Shown here: positions 1 through 6,922 of the stretch, in pieces
Layout of the letters: the number at the start of each line of letters is the position of its first letter
How positions within the stretch are numbered: position 1 is the stretch's first letter
Assembly (NCBI GenBank): GCA_910588745.1
Contig: CAJURK010000071.1
Span: 1 to 9,800 of the forward strand
From: an uncultured Dorea sp.
GTDB taxonomy: Bacteria; Bacillota; Clostridia; Lachnospirales; Lachnospiraceae
Length of the DNA stretch: 9,800 nt
Reading direction: 5' to 3'
Notes under the pieces: generated by a model
Told to the model about the DNA's origin: nothing
Seen by the model: the letters and a program-made list of their open reading frames with translations, nothing else
Databases searched by the model: none
Translations under genes and position numbers: made by a program

Positions 1-69
1 GTCTCATTTTCAACTGTCAGAGACTAAAAATTGGTATTAACCGACAGCCCCTTTTGGTATCTTCGCTCA

Positions 70-2148
70 CTATCTATTCCTTTCATCCACATTACGTACA
101 AATCCAATATAAGTTACCACATAATACACCGCATAAATTCCAAAAAACAACGCAATGCTTTTCACGAAAAACGAACCGGAAGCCACCGGAACGCCCGTCA
201 TAATCACAAACCCTTTGCTCATAAACAGAATCATTTTTCCGCTGATTATAATCGCAAGCGCCGCTGGGCACAGATAATATGCTCCCAATTGCTTCCGGAT
301 CAACTGATGAATCTGCCTCCGCTCCAACCCCAGCTTTGCCAGCACGTCGTACCGGAATTTGTATTTTGCAGAATCGGAAAGCTGCTGCACTGACAGCACC
401 GTCACAGCCACACAAACGAACACCAGCCCGATATAAAACAGCGGAATGATCAGTGATGCCAGCATAAATTTCACCTCCGGAATCAAGTTATCCCGCACCA
501 TGTTTACCGCCGCATAAGAAATAATATTATCCGACCCGCAGCAGCTATTGCCCTCCATCTCTCGCATAACATGCCCTGCGGCATCCGGTTCCTCATCGGT
601 CAGTGCATCCAGTTCTTTATTCAGCCCCAGAGGCGCATCCCCTTCTATATCTGCCGCCAATTCTGCGTAATAGGGCGTCATACGGTTCAGAACCTCATCC
701 GGCACCACCACTACATAATCGCCTCCGTTATGGCCGTCCTGGGAAAATGGTTCCCTGTATACTCCTGCGCAGGAAAGCTTCCCGGCTCCCCCGGCGTCTG
801 TAATCTGCAGATCCTTCCCGATTGCTTTCACTTCCTCATAGAGCCGGGGCTTGATATGCAACAGATATTCCCCGCCGGTTATCGTCACCTGTTCATATCC
901 CAGCATACTCCGCAGCTCATTATAGTCTGTAATGCCCATATACGTGTCATATATGCAGTAAACGCCTTCCTCCTTAAGCATCTTTTCAATCTTTCTCTCG
1001 TCCGGACTTCCATCCTTCCTTTGGTACATCGTCCCCCAAGCCCTCAAATGCGTCAGCATCCAGGCGTTCACCTGGTTGTCATTGTCCGTATAAATCTGAT
1101 ACGGATAAAGCTTTAACACCTTTGTATTTTCTTCTATCACCTGAATTTCATCCGCAAAATCATCGCTGGGGTCAACGCTGTTCACCTGTATGTCAAAGGG
1201 GAATTTTTCTTCCAGCACGGTATTCTCATAATCGCTGAACATCAGCGCAATAGACGCGCCCATCAATGCAAGGGTAAAAAGCGCCGTCAGAGTACCCATG
1301 GTAAACTGCATAGTCCGAACCTTGGATGCAAACTGCCGCAGCAGAAACAGGTTCTGCCCCTGGTAAACGCGATTTCCTTTCTTTCTCACATAACAGATGA
1401 TCCACGCGGAAAGCCCCATATAAAACAAATAGATGGTAATCACCAGCCCAATCAGGAACAAGGCAATCTCCCCGGCATTGGAAAGCATGGAAAACACCGT
1501 CCAGAACGCCAGAATAAACAGAACAGAAACCGGCAGAAGCAGACGTTTCGCGCCCTCTCTTTTCTCCTTTATCTCCTCGTTCCTCCTCTTTGCATCCATC
1601 AGATCATGAATATTCATTTTCTTAAACTTCCGTCTGCACCGAAAAAGCGCCAAAAGATAACAGCCGGAATAGCAGAGTACCGTCAACAGTATCGTCCATT
1701 GATTGAACGAAACACTAAGTCGGTATTCCATCCTCACCATGGAAAACATCACCGCCAGCAGCGCCTGCCTAAGCAGAACTCCAAACAAAATCCCGATTAA
1801 GAAAGAGACTCCCCCCAGAAGAATATTTTCCCGCATATAAATCCGAGCCACCATTTTCTTCTTCATGCCAAGCAGCAGGTAGATTCCGAACTCACTGCTG
1901 CGCTTTTCCAACATAAACCGCACCATATAATTAATCAGCCACGCCACAATCAGCACAATAAAAAAGGTCGCAAGTCCGATCATTACTTCCATAATGGCTT
2001 CCAGTTCAAAATACTGATTCACATCGTTCTGAAAAATCAGACTATTGAACGCATACATCAGCGCAGTCACTACCGTCATAGTAAGCATATACACCAGGTA
2101 ATCTCTAATAGAGCGTTTCATATTCCGGAAAGCAAGTTTACTGAGCAT
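70..2148 (-). CDS. BceB-like FtsX-family ABC transporter permease (antimicrobial peptide sensing/detoxification)
   Basis: Membrane subunit of a Bce-type ABC transporter. In this family it recognises peptide antibiotics or their lipid II-cycle targets at the cell surface and signals to a partner histidine kinase. Of 692 residues, about ten hydrophobic segments are visible: roughly 15-38, 52-78, 106-126, 150-170, 203-222, 227-252, 282-304, 558-588, 621-645 and 660-684. A hydrophilic domain of about 250 residues (305-557) lies between segments 7 and 8, which is the BceB topology. That domain has four cysteines (398, 460 and a CC pair at 536-537). The ATG at 2148 is preferred because GGGAGGTG lies 9 bases upstream; the in-frame GTG at 2160 overlaps that ribosome site. 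It overlaps the ATPase gene by 11 bases, so translational coupling is likely. The ligand cannot be read from the sequence. Confidence 0.93.
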   Translation of the reverse strand: MLSKLAFRNMKRSIRDYLVYMLTMTVVTALMYAFNSLIFQNDVNQYFELEAIMEVMIGLATFFIVLIVAWLINYMVRFMLEKRSSEFGIYLLLGMKKKMVARIYMRENILLGGVSFLIGILFGVLLRQALLAVMFSMVRMEYRLSVSFNQWTILLTVLCYSGCYLLALFRCRRKFKKMNIHDLMDAKRRNEEIKEKREGAKRLLLPVSVLFILAFWTVFSMLSNAGEIALFLIGLVITIYLFYMGLSAWIICYVRKKGNRVYQGQNLFLLRQFASKVRTMQFTMGTLTALFTLALMGASIALMFSDYENTVLEEKFPFDIQVNSVDPSDDFADEIQVIEENTKVLKLYPYQIYTDNDNQVNAWMLTHLRAWGTMYQRKDGSPDERKIEKMLKEEGVYCIYDTYMGITDYNELRSMLGYEQVTITGGEYLLHIKPRLYEEVKAIGKDLQITDAGGAGKLSCAGVYREPFSQDGHNGGDYVVVVPDEVLNRMTPYYAELAADIEGDAPLGLNKELDALTDEEPDAAGHVMREMEGNSCCGSDNIISYAAVNMVRDNLIPEVKFMLASLIIPLFYIGLVFVCVAVTVLSVQQLSDSAKYKFRYDVLAKLGLERRQIHQLIRKQLGAYYLCPAALAIIISGKMILFMSKGFVIMTGVPVASGSFFVKSIALFFGIYAVYYVVTYIGFVRNVDERNR

Positions 2149-2905
2149 CGGACAGTTCACCTCCCGTCAGCGACAATACGTCCAGTATTTCCTGTAGAAA
2201 CACCTTCCGCGGCTTCTCTGCGCGCACAAGCTCATGAAAAATATTGCCGTCTTTTAAAAACAGGATCCTGCTGCAGTAGCTGGCGGAAAACGCGTCATGG
2301 GTCACCATGAGAATCGTAGCTCCCATCGTCCGGTTCAGATTTGTAAATGTCTCCAGCAGCGTCTGGGCCGAGCGGGAATCCAACGCCCCTGTGGGTTCGT
2401 CCGCAAGCAGCAGCCTTGGGTGGTTCACCATGGCCCGCGCGCAGGCACATCTTTGCTTCTGCCCGCCTGACACCTGATAGGGAAATTTGTCCCTGATATC
2501 TACAATCCCAAGAAGTCTTAGCATCTCTTCGCATTCCTGCTTGATCTGCTGCTTCTTCCCGCCCTGCAGGGTCAGCGCAAGAATAATGTTCTCTTCAATC
2601 GTCAATGTATCCAACAGGTTATATTCCTGAAATACAAATCCTAGATTCTTCTTACGAAACTCTGACAAAGCATCCTCCGACAGCTCGGTAATATCCATGT
2701 TTTCATAATAAATATGCCCTGCCGTCACCCGGTCAATGGTGGCAAGCATATTGAGAAGCGTAGTTTTCCCGGAGCCGGATGCGCCCATCACTCCAACAAA
2801 TTCGCCTTTCTCCACGCAAAAACTGACCCTGTCCACCGCCTTTGTTACGTTCGATTTGTTTCCGTAGTATTTCTCCACGTCGCATACCCGGATATAATCA
2901 CTCAT
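2138..2905 (-). CDS. BceA-like ABC transporter ATP-binding protein
   Basis: Cytoplasmic ATPase of the Bce-type transporter, driving the adjacent FtsX-type permease. The 255-residue protein has every nucleotide-binding motif in order: Walker A GASGSGKTT (41-49), Q-loop Gln93, signature VSGGQ (145-149), Walker B LLLADE (165-170) with catalytic Glu170, D-loop ALDS, and switch His203. Length is normal for the family (about 250 residues). The ATG at 2905 has an AGGAG 8 bases upstream; the in-frame GTG at 2914 falls on the ribosome site and is unlikely. It is separated from the kinase gene by about 150 bases that hold promoter-like and repeat elements, so ATPase and permease probably form a separately inducible unit, as in Bacillus bceAB. 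Assignment to the Bce group rests mainly on gene order and the permease partner, since the ATPase alone is less specific. Confidence 0.95.
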   Translation of the reverse strand: MSDYIRVCDVEKYYGNKSNVTKAVDRVSFCVEKGEFVGVMGASGSGKTTLLNMLATIDRVTAGHIYYENMDITELSEDALSEFRKKNLGFVFQEYNLLDTLTIEENIILALTLQGGKKQQIKQECEEMLRLLGIVDIRDKFPYQVSGGQKQRCACARAMVNHPRLLLADEPTGALDSRSAQTLLETFTNLNRTMGATILMVTHDAFSASYCSRILFLKDGNIFHELVRAEKPRKVFLQEILDVLSLTGGELSDAQ

Positions 2906-2966
2906 CCAAATCACTCCTAACTGTAGAAAATTTATGCTTTCATTCTACTGTGCTTCATCCTTTCTT

Positions 2967-3004
2967 TGTATAGAAGTAGTTTGAACTTTTCTTACATTTT
3001 CTTA
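2967..3004 (-). promoter_or_regulatory. Putative activator-dependent promoter of the bceAB-like pair
   Basis: On the minus strand a -10-like TATACA lies at 2967-2972. The -35 position 17 bases upstream (about 2990-2995) has no good consensus. Instead, two identical direct repeats TAAGAAAA (minus strand) sit at 2997-3004 and 2987-2994, exactly 10 bp apart, and the nearer copy covers the -35 position. This is the usual layout for an OmpR-family response regulator replacing a weak -35. The gene for such a regulator is the first of the same module. The promoter call and the regulator assignment are inferences. Confidence 0.5.
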
Positions 3005-3033
3005 AGATTCGATAACTTTCTATTAAAATGTAA
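2992..3033. repeat. 9-bp inverted repeat upstream of the bceA-like gene
   Basis: TTACATTTT (2992-3000) and AAAATGTAA (3025-3033) are a perfect 9-bp inverted pair with a 24-base spacer. Arm centres are 33 bp apart, about three helical turns, so both arms would face the same side of the DNA. The proximal arm overlaps the direct repeats at the -35 position. No T-run follows, so it is not a terminator. It could be a regulator-binding site; AT-richness means chance is not excluded. Confidence 0.45.
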
Positions 3034-3053
3034 CGCCTAAGAAAAATCATTTC

Positions 3054-4097
3054 TCAACTTCTGCTTATATAATTGCTGATCGGAAATTCCAGGCGCATCC
3101 GGGTTCCCCCGCCATATTCGGATTCCGCCCAAAGTCCGATGCCGAGTTTTCCGCACAGCTTCCGGCACAGATAAAGTCCCATACCGGTAGAACACCCGCG
3201 CTCTCTTCCGTTGCTTCCGGTAAATCCCTTCTCAAAAATCCGGTGCAGCTCTTCCGGAAGGATTCCCATTCCATTATCCTCCAGTGTCAGAACGACTCCG
3301 TCCCTTTTTCTCTCCGTATAAATGCGGAATACAGGATAACTGCTCTTATATTTGACGCTGTTGAAAAGCATCTGATTCAGAATAAATTCAATCCATTTCC
3401 GGTCTGTATATACCCGCTCTTTTACATTTACCTCTGCTCTTACCTGATTCTCTATCATCAGCAGCCTGTTTTTCTTCAACGCTTCATACGCCACCGCTTC
3501 AAGATCCGTCTCCTGAATCAGATAGTCCTTCCAAACCTGTTCTGACCTGGCATAATAGAGAACCATATCCACATAATTTTCCAGCCTCTGGTTCTCCATT
3601 CCGATGGTTCCAAAGGCTTCTTTTATCTCCTTTGCCGTTCTTTTTTCGGTTCCATGCCTCCGGCCGTTCTCACAGACAAGCGCGATACTGGTAATGGGAG
3701 CCTTCACCTCATGAACCCAGCTCTCGATATATTCCCGGTACTCCTTCTGTTCCTCCTCAATTCTGCGGATTTGCTCGATGACCGACTTGTTAGAGCGGCA
3801 GATCATTTCCCGGTACAGCCTATCCTCCAGCCGGAAGGTATCCGGCAGAAGCTCGCCAAGAAGATATCTCTGGTCAACCTTTTCCAAAATCTCCTCTACT
3901 TCCCGAAAATATCCGCGTCTCTGGATATAGGCCGCACACGTCCATACCGTAAGAATCAGCCCCCAGAAAATCAAAATCAGCGCCGCGGCGGCCATTCCAT
4001 AGCCGGTCAGCCTTAAGAATACCGTAAGCAGGCACATACACACCAGATGCAGTAAAAGAGCCGGAAACCGGTCTTTCAAAAAGTTCTTGACTGTCAT
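3054..4097 (-). CDS. BceS-like intramembrane-sensing sensor histidine kinase
   Basis: Membrane kinase that autophosphorylates and passes phosphate to the response regulator encoded just upstream. Two hydrophobic helices at about 12-31 and 35-57 are joined by only a few residues, so there is almost no extracellular sensor domain. This is the mark of intramembrane-sensing kinases that take their signal from a BceAB-type transporter. The H-box SWVHEVKAPITS carries phospho-acceptor His129. The catalytic domain shows N-box Asn246, G1 DNGMG (274-278) and G2 GMGL (305-308). The length of 347 residues is typical. The start ATG overlaps the regulator's stop codon as ATGA, indicating translational coupling. 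After the stop (3054-3056) there is no clear terminator before the promoter region of the ATPase gene, so read-through into the transporter genes is possible. Confidence 0.95.
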   Translation of the reverse strand: MTVKNFLKDRFPALLLHLVCMCLLTVFLRLTGYGMAAAALILIFWGLILTVWTCAAYIQRRGYFREVEEILEKVDQRYLLGELLPDTFRLEDRLYREMICRSNKSVIEQIRRIEEEQKEYREYIESWVHEVKAPITSIALVCENGRRHGTEKRTAKEIKEAFGTIGMENQRLENYVDMVLYYARSEQVWKDYLIQETDLEAVAYEALKKNRLLMIENQVRAEVNVKERVYTDRKWIEFILNQMLFNSVKYKSSYPVFRIYTERKRDGVVLTLEDNGMGILPEELHRIFEKGFTGSNGRERGCSTGMGLYLCRKLCGKLGIGLWAESEYGGGTRMRLEFPISNYISRS

Positions 4098-4762
4098 ACC
4101 CGGTACCCCATTCCTCTCTTAGTCTCAATCAAATCGCAGACGCCGATGTTCTTAAGCTTCTCACGAATCCTGGCCACATGGACGCTCAAGGTGTTATCAT
4201 CTATAAAAATTTGATTTTCCCAAAGGTATTCCACCAGCTCCATTCTGGAAACAAATTCTCCGCCGCGCAAAAATAAGAGATGAAGGAGCTTCATCTCATT
4301 TTTCGTAAGCTCGGCGCTCTCTCCCTGAAAAGAAAGGCGGCATCCGGAAATGTCCAGCGTCACGCCCCTTCTGGAAAGACGCGCCGATTCCTTCTGCGCC
4401 GCGCCTTTCGTCCGTTTCAGTACCGCTCCGATTCTGGCTAACAGTAACGGCGCCTGATAGGGCTTTGTAATATAATCGTCCCCGCCCTTTAAAATCCCTG
4501 TCAATTCATCCATGGAATCTGTCCTGCTGGTAAGAAATATCACCGGCACCTCTGTCTCTTCACGAATCCGCATACAGATATCAAACCCCGAAAGTCCCGG
4601 AAGATTCACATCCATAAGCGCTAAATCCGGTCGGCATTCTATAATCTGCGCCGGAATATCAGAAAAGAAGTCCGGCGCAGTTACCTGATACATGGCGTTC
4701 TCCAACAGCACCTTCAACTCCCTTCGGATGATTGGCTCATCCTCTACCACAAATATATGCAT
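4094..4762 (-). CDS. BceR-like OmpR-family response regulator
   Basis: Transcription factor of the Bce-type two-component system. The receiver domain (about 1-115) has the acidic pair Glu7/Asp8, phospho-acceptor Asp51 in LALMDVNLPG, Thr78 and Lys100 in the KP motif. A winged-helix output domain follows (about 128-222) and ends in the typical RGMGYRV. Its length of 222 residues is standard. The start has AGGAG 6 bases upstream. The stop overlaps the kinase start by ATGA. The gap to the stop of the upstream yitT-like gene is only 19 bases, and I see only a weak promoter there (a TACAAT -10 without a fitting -35). Transcription from the yitT-like gene is therefore possible. The likely target is the repeat-containing region before the ATPase gene; a second site before the plus-strand transporter is a speculation discussed under findings. 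Confidence 0.95.
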   Translation of the reverse strand: MHIFVVEDEPIIRRELKVLLENAMYQVTAPDFFSDIPAQIIECRPDLALMDVNLPGLSGFDICMRIREETEVPVIFLTSRTDSMDELTGILKGGDDYITKPYQAPLLLARIGAVLKRTKGAAQKESARLSRRGVTLDISGCRLSFQGESAELTKNEMKLLHLLFLRGGEFVSRMELVEYLWENQIFIDDNTLSVHVARIREKLKNIGVCDLIETKRGMGYRV

Positions 4763-4781
4763 TTTTTTCTCCTATTGTATG

Positions 4782-5660
4782 TTATACGCTTACCCGGAAC
4801 CCCTTTCCTATCGTCTCGCTGCTCTTTGTGACCATGATAAATGCTTCCGAATCTTCCCTGCGGATATACCGCTGCAGAAGCACCGCCTGCTTCCGGTTCA
4901 GCGCGCAGAGAATCACCGTCTTATTTTCATGGGTATACCCTCCCTGCGCATTATAAAGCGTGGCGCTGCGTTTCAGCACATCCCGGATATAGTCGCAGAT
5001 CGGTTCCGGATCGCTGCAGACAATTGTAAAATACTTGCACAGCCGCATCTGTTCCATGGTACGGTCCACAAAAATAGATTTGGCAACCAACCCGCACACA
5101 GAAAACAGTCCGGTATGGATGTCAAAAGCAAGAAACGACAACGCTACAATCGCCGCGTCTGCAGCCAGCAGCCCGGTTCCGATATCCACCGTCGTGTATT
5201 TTTTCAATATCATTGCAAGAATATCCGTTCCGCCGCCCGACGCATCTACATAAAACAGCATTCCGGCAGCGGCGGCCGGCAGCGCGATCGCATAGGCCAG
5301 CTCTAATACCGGCTGGTTCGTAAGGGGCTTCGTAACCGGCATCGTTTTTTCCATCACTTCCAAGATCAACGACGACAGAATCACCGCGTAAGCCGTCTTA
5401 ACTCCAAATCCTTTCCCCAATACCGCAAACCCCAGAATCAGCAGCAATAAATTGATAACCAGATTAATTTGGGCCGCGGAATATCCCAGCATCTGATGCA
5501 GCACAATCGCCAGTCCGGAAACCCCTCCAAAAGAAAAATGATTCGGAAATTTAAAAAAATAAATTCCCATATCCATCAAAACCACCGCTGCCGTAATGAC
5601 GCAATACTCCGCTGCGCCTGCTTTTGTAATTTTCTGTTTCATCTCTATTCCCGTCTCCAT
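4782..5660 (-). CDS. YitT family membrane protein with DUF2179 domain
   Basis: Multi-pass inner-membrane protein of the YitT/YqfU family, whose transport or regulatory function is not established. Hydrophobic helices are visible at about 18-36, 46-58, 63-83, 88-104, 118-138, 162-180 and perhaps 183-198. Conserved-looking pieces are the glycine-rich FGGVSGLA (45-52) and SGGGTD (141-146). The C-terminal 80 residues (about 210-285) match the soluble DUF2179 domain in pattern. The length of 292 is typical. Start choice is uncertain: the ATG at 5660 lacks a clear ribosome site, while the in-frame ATG at 5642 has a distant GGAG inside the first codons of the longer form. Immediate downstream linkage to the response regulator (19 bases) is unusual for a Bce module and may be accidental or may mark a co-regulated unit. 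Confidence 0.9.
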   Translation of the reverse strand: METGIEMKQKITKAGAAEYCVITAAVVLMDMGIYFFKFPNHFSFGGVSGLAIVLHQMLGYSAAQINLVINLLLLILGFAVLGKGFGVKTAYAVILSSLILEVMEKTMPVTKPLTNQPVLELAYAIALPAAAAGMLFYVDASGGGTDILAMILKKYTTVDIGTGLLAADAAIVALSFLAFDIHTGLFSVCGLVAKSIFVDRTMEQMRLCKYFTIVCSDPEPICDYIRDVLKRSATLYNAQGGYTHENKTVILCALNRKQAVLLQRYIRREDSEAFIMVTKSSETIGKGFRVSV

Positions 5661-5680
5661 TATGTAGAATTTTCATTTCG

Positions 5681-5751
5681 GTTCCTGCAAAAAGCCGCAT
5701 TCCGCGCCGTATAGTCCCTCGCCAGGAACGTCCGCCTCTAATGCGAAATGC
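5681..5751 (-). promoter_or_regulatory. Possible structured leader of the yitT-like gene
   Basis: Read on the minus strand, GCATTTCGC (5743-5751) can pair with GCGGAATGC (5697-5705) as nine pairs with one G-U, enclosing a hairpin GTTCC/GGGAC (5725-5729 with 5714-5718, loop TGGCGA). The same GTTCC strand, extended to GTTCCTG (5723-5729), can instead pair perfectly with CAGGAAC (5681-5687). A run of five T (5689-5693) follows the long stem after GGC. Mutually exclusive pairings before a membrane-protein gene suggest attenuation or a riboswitch-like leader, but I recognise no known riboswitch class. The structure was found by eye, without an energy calculation. Confidence 0.3.
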
Positions 5752-5768
5752 TCGCCGCAAACTTTCCT

Positions 5769-5799
5769 CTACTACCAAGGTAATACACTCCGGGTACAA
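5769..5799 (-). promoter_or_regulatory. Weak candidate promoter with 19-bp spacer before the yitT-like gene
   Basis: The minus strand has TTGTAC (5794-5799), a 19-base spacer, then TAGTAG (5769-5774). The spacer begins CCGGAGT and ends CCTTGG, with only a partial dyad (ACCnnG at one end, CnnGGT at the other). A 19-bp spacer with such a dyad recalls MerR-family promoters, but the symmetry is poor and no merR gene is in the window. It is the best promoter candidate I found for this gene. Confidence 0.25.
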
Positions 5800-5837
5800 T
5801 GTGAAACAGTTTTCTTCTGGTTACTCCCACAACCTTT

Positions 5838-6791
5838 TTATTGTGGCTCTTTTTTCTCTGATTCTGCAGTCACTTTGCGCATAATCTGAATCATCTCCCG
5901 CATGGCGGCCGTAAGGTAACGGTTCTTCTGATAAGCAATGGCGAGCGTCATATGCGTACAAGGATAAGCCAGCGAAAACAATCTGAGCCTGTCCATCCGT
6001 TCCTCCGCCATGAGAGCCCCGAGAAGCGACGTAGGATAAAACGCCGCCCCGATTCCTCTTCCGCACATCTCTCCCAAAGTCTCTATATTCTCCGTCTCAA
6101 TCAGAGTATGGGGTTTCATCTCTTCTTCTTCAAAGATCACATCCGCAATCTCCCTGGAAATATTCCCTTTCTTGTTCAGAAGAAAAGGAACCTCCTTCAG
6201 GCAGGCAATCCTTCCCGTTTCTTCCAGCTCTCTTTTCATCCTTCCTCGCTCTTCTTTCCCATAGCGGAAGAAAAGCTCTTCCGATACCGCCAGTACAATA
6301 TCTTCCGACAGAAGCCTGATATATTCGATATCCGGATTTTCCTGGGGGCAGGGACCCACCGTCAGATCCACGGCGCCGGTCATAAGCGCTTCCGACAATT
6401 CCTTCGTATTGCCTTCGAGTACCTGCACCTCTACCTGCGGATACGCCTCCACCAGCGCCGGGAGTACCTTGGGCAGCAGAAGCCTTCCTCTGGTATGGGA
6501 AATCCCCAGCGCAAGCTTCCCCCTCTTCTCATCCTTTACATCCGAAAGTTCCTGCATCATCGCCTGATAGCTTGCCTCCATCTGCAATGCATATTTATAA
6601 AAAATCTCTCCGCCGCAGGTCAGCCTCATAGGCGCTTTCCGCTCGATCAGCATAAGCCCCACTTCCTTTTCCAGAGAAGCAATGTGGCTGCTCAGCGCCT
6701 GCTGGCTGATATAGAGTTTCTCCGCTGCCCTGGTGAAATTTAACTCTCTGGCGGCCGCAATAAAATAGACCAGATTCAAATGATTAATCAT
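5838..6791 (-). CDS. LysR-family transcriptional regulator
   Basis: DNA-binding regulator of the LysR family, acting in the cytoplasm and responding to an unknown small-molecule effector. The N-terminal winged helix-turn-helix spans about residues 1-60, with the characteristic FTRAAEKLYISQQALSSHI (19-37), followed by a linker helix and a substrate-binding domain (about 90-300) with the family-typical LPALVEAYPQVEVQVLEG. The length of 317 is slightly longer than the usual 290-310, through a charged C-terminal tail. The ATG at 6791 is chosen because it gives the canonical domain start; the GAGGGG before it is close (2-4 bases). It has its own promoter at 6886-6914. It is co-directional with both neighbours, not divergent as many LysR genes are, so its target cannot be inferred from orientation. 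Confidence 0.95.
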   Translation of the reverse strand: MINHLNLVYFIAAARELNFTRAAEKLYISQQALSSHIASLEKEVGLMLIERKAPMRLTCGGEIFYKYALQMEASYQAMMQELSDVKDEKRGKLALGISHTRGRLLLPKVLPALVEAYPQVEVQVLEGNTKELSEALMTGAVDLTVGPCPQENPDIEYIRLLSEDIVLAVSEELFFRYGKEERGRMKRELEETGRIACLKEVPFLLNKKGNISREIADVIFEEEEMKPHTLIETENIETLGEMCGRGIGAAFYPTSLLGALMAEERMDRLRLFSLAYPCTHMTLAIAYQKNRYLTAAMREMIQIMRKVTAESEKKEPQ

Positions 6792-6885
6792 ATCCCCTCA
6801 TATACCTTCCCAGCGTGCGTCTGAAAATCACTTTCGGCAAAAGCATTCCGCACTTTACAAACTGCACGCTAATATCCAACTCATT

Positions 6886-6914
6886 ATTATACCCTACAAT
6901 CACGCTTCTGTGAA
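6886..6914 (-). promoter_or_regulatory. Strong sigma-A-type promoter of the LysR gene
   Basis: On the minus strand, TTCACA (6909-6914; five of six bases match TTGACA) is followed after exactly 17 bases by a perfect TATAAT (6886-6891). It lies just downstream of the oxidoreductase stop codon, so the predicted transcript starts near 6879 and has a leader of about 88 bases before the LysR ATG at 6791. Confidence 0.75.
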
Positions 6915-6922
6915 ATATTAAT

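Noticed and set aside
1..69. Possible terminator after the BceB-like gene (weak dyads such as GTCTC/GAGAC and CTGTC/GACAG, and a TTGGTAT direct repeat).
   Set aside because: Stems are at most 5 bp with long loops and no T-run follows on the minus strand; the segment is also cut by the window edge. The GGGGCTGTC reading on the minus strand resembles some insertion-sequence ends, but no transposase or paired end is visible.
571..1116. 181-codon plus-strand open frame inside the BceB-like gene.
   Set aside because: It is antisense to a clearly coding frame with conserved permease topology, and its translation shows no domain.
2149..2160. GTG start 12 bases upstream for the BceB-like permease.
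   Set aside because: The GTG is part of the GGGAGGTG ribosome site itself; the ATG at 2148 is correctly spaced.
5551..5799. 82-codon minus-strand open frame overlapping the yitT-like start.
   Set aside because: Very arginine-rich with no recognisable domain, overlaps the yitT-like gene out of frame by about 110 bases, and lacks a ribosome site; it is better explained as leader sequence.
5660..5800. T-box or known riboswitch before the yitT-like gene.
   Set aside because: No T-box AGGGTGGNACC motif, and none of the conserved cores of TPP, SAM, cobalamin, glycine, lysine, fluoride or manganese riboswitches is visible.
5827..5855. CCACAA/TTGTGG hairpin followed by six T on the plus strand, as a terminator.
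   Set aside because: The T-run is only on the plus strand, where no gene ends nearby. On the minus strand, where the LysR gene stops within the hairpin, no T-run follows. At most it could end antisense transcription.
5952..6743. 263-codon plus-strand open frame antisense to the LysR gene.
   Set aside because: The long open frame is a side effect of codon bias in the real minus-strand gene, whose helix-turn-helix and effector domain are intact.
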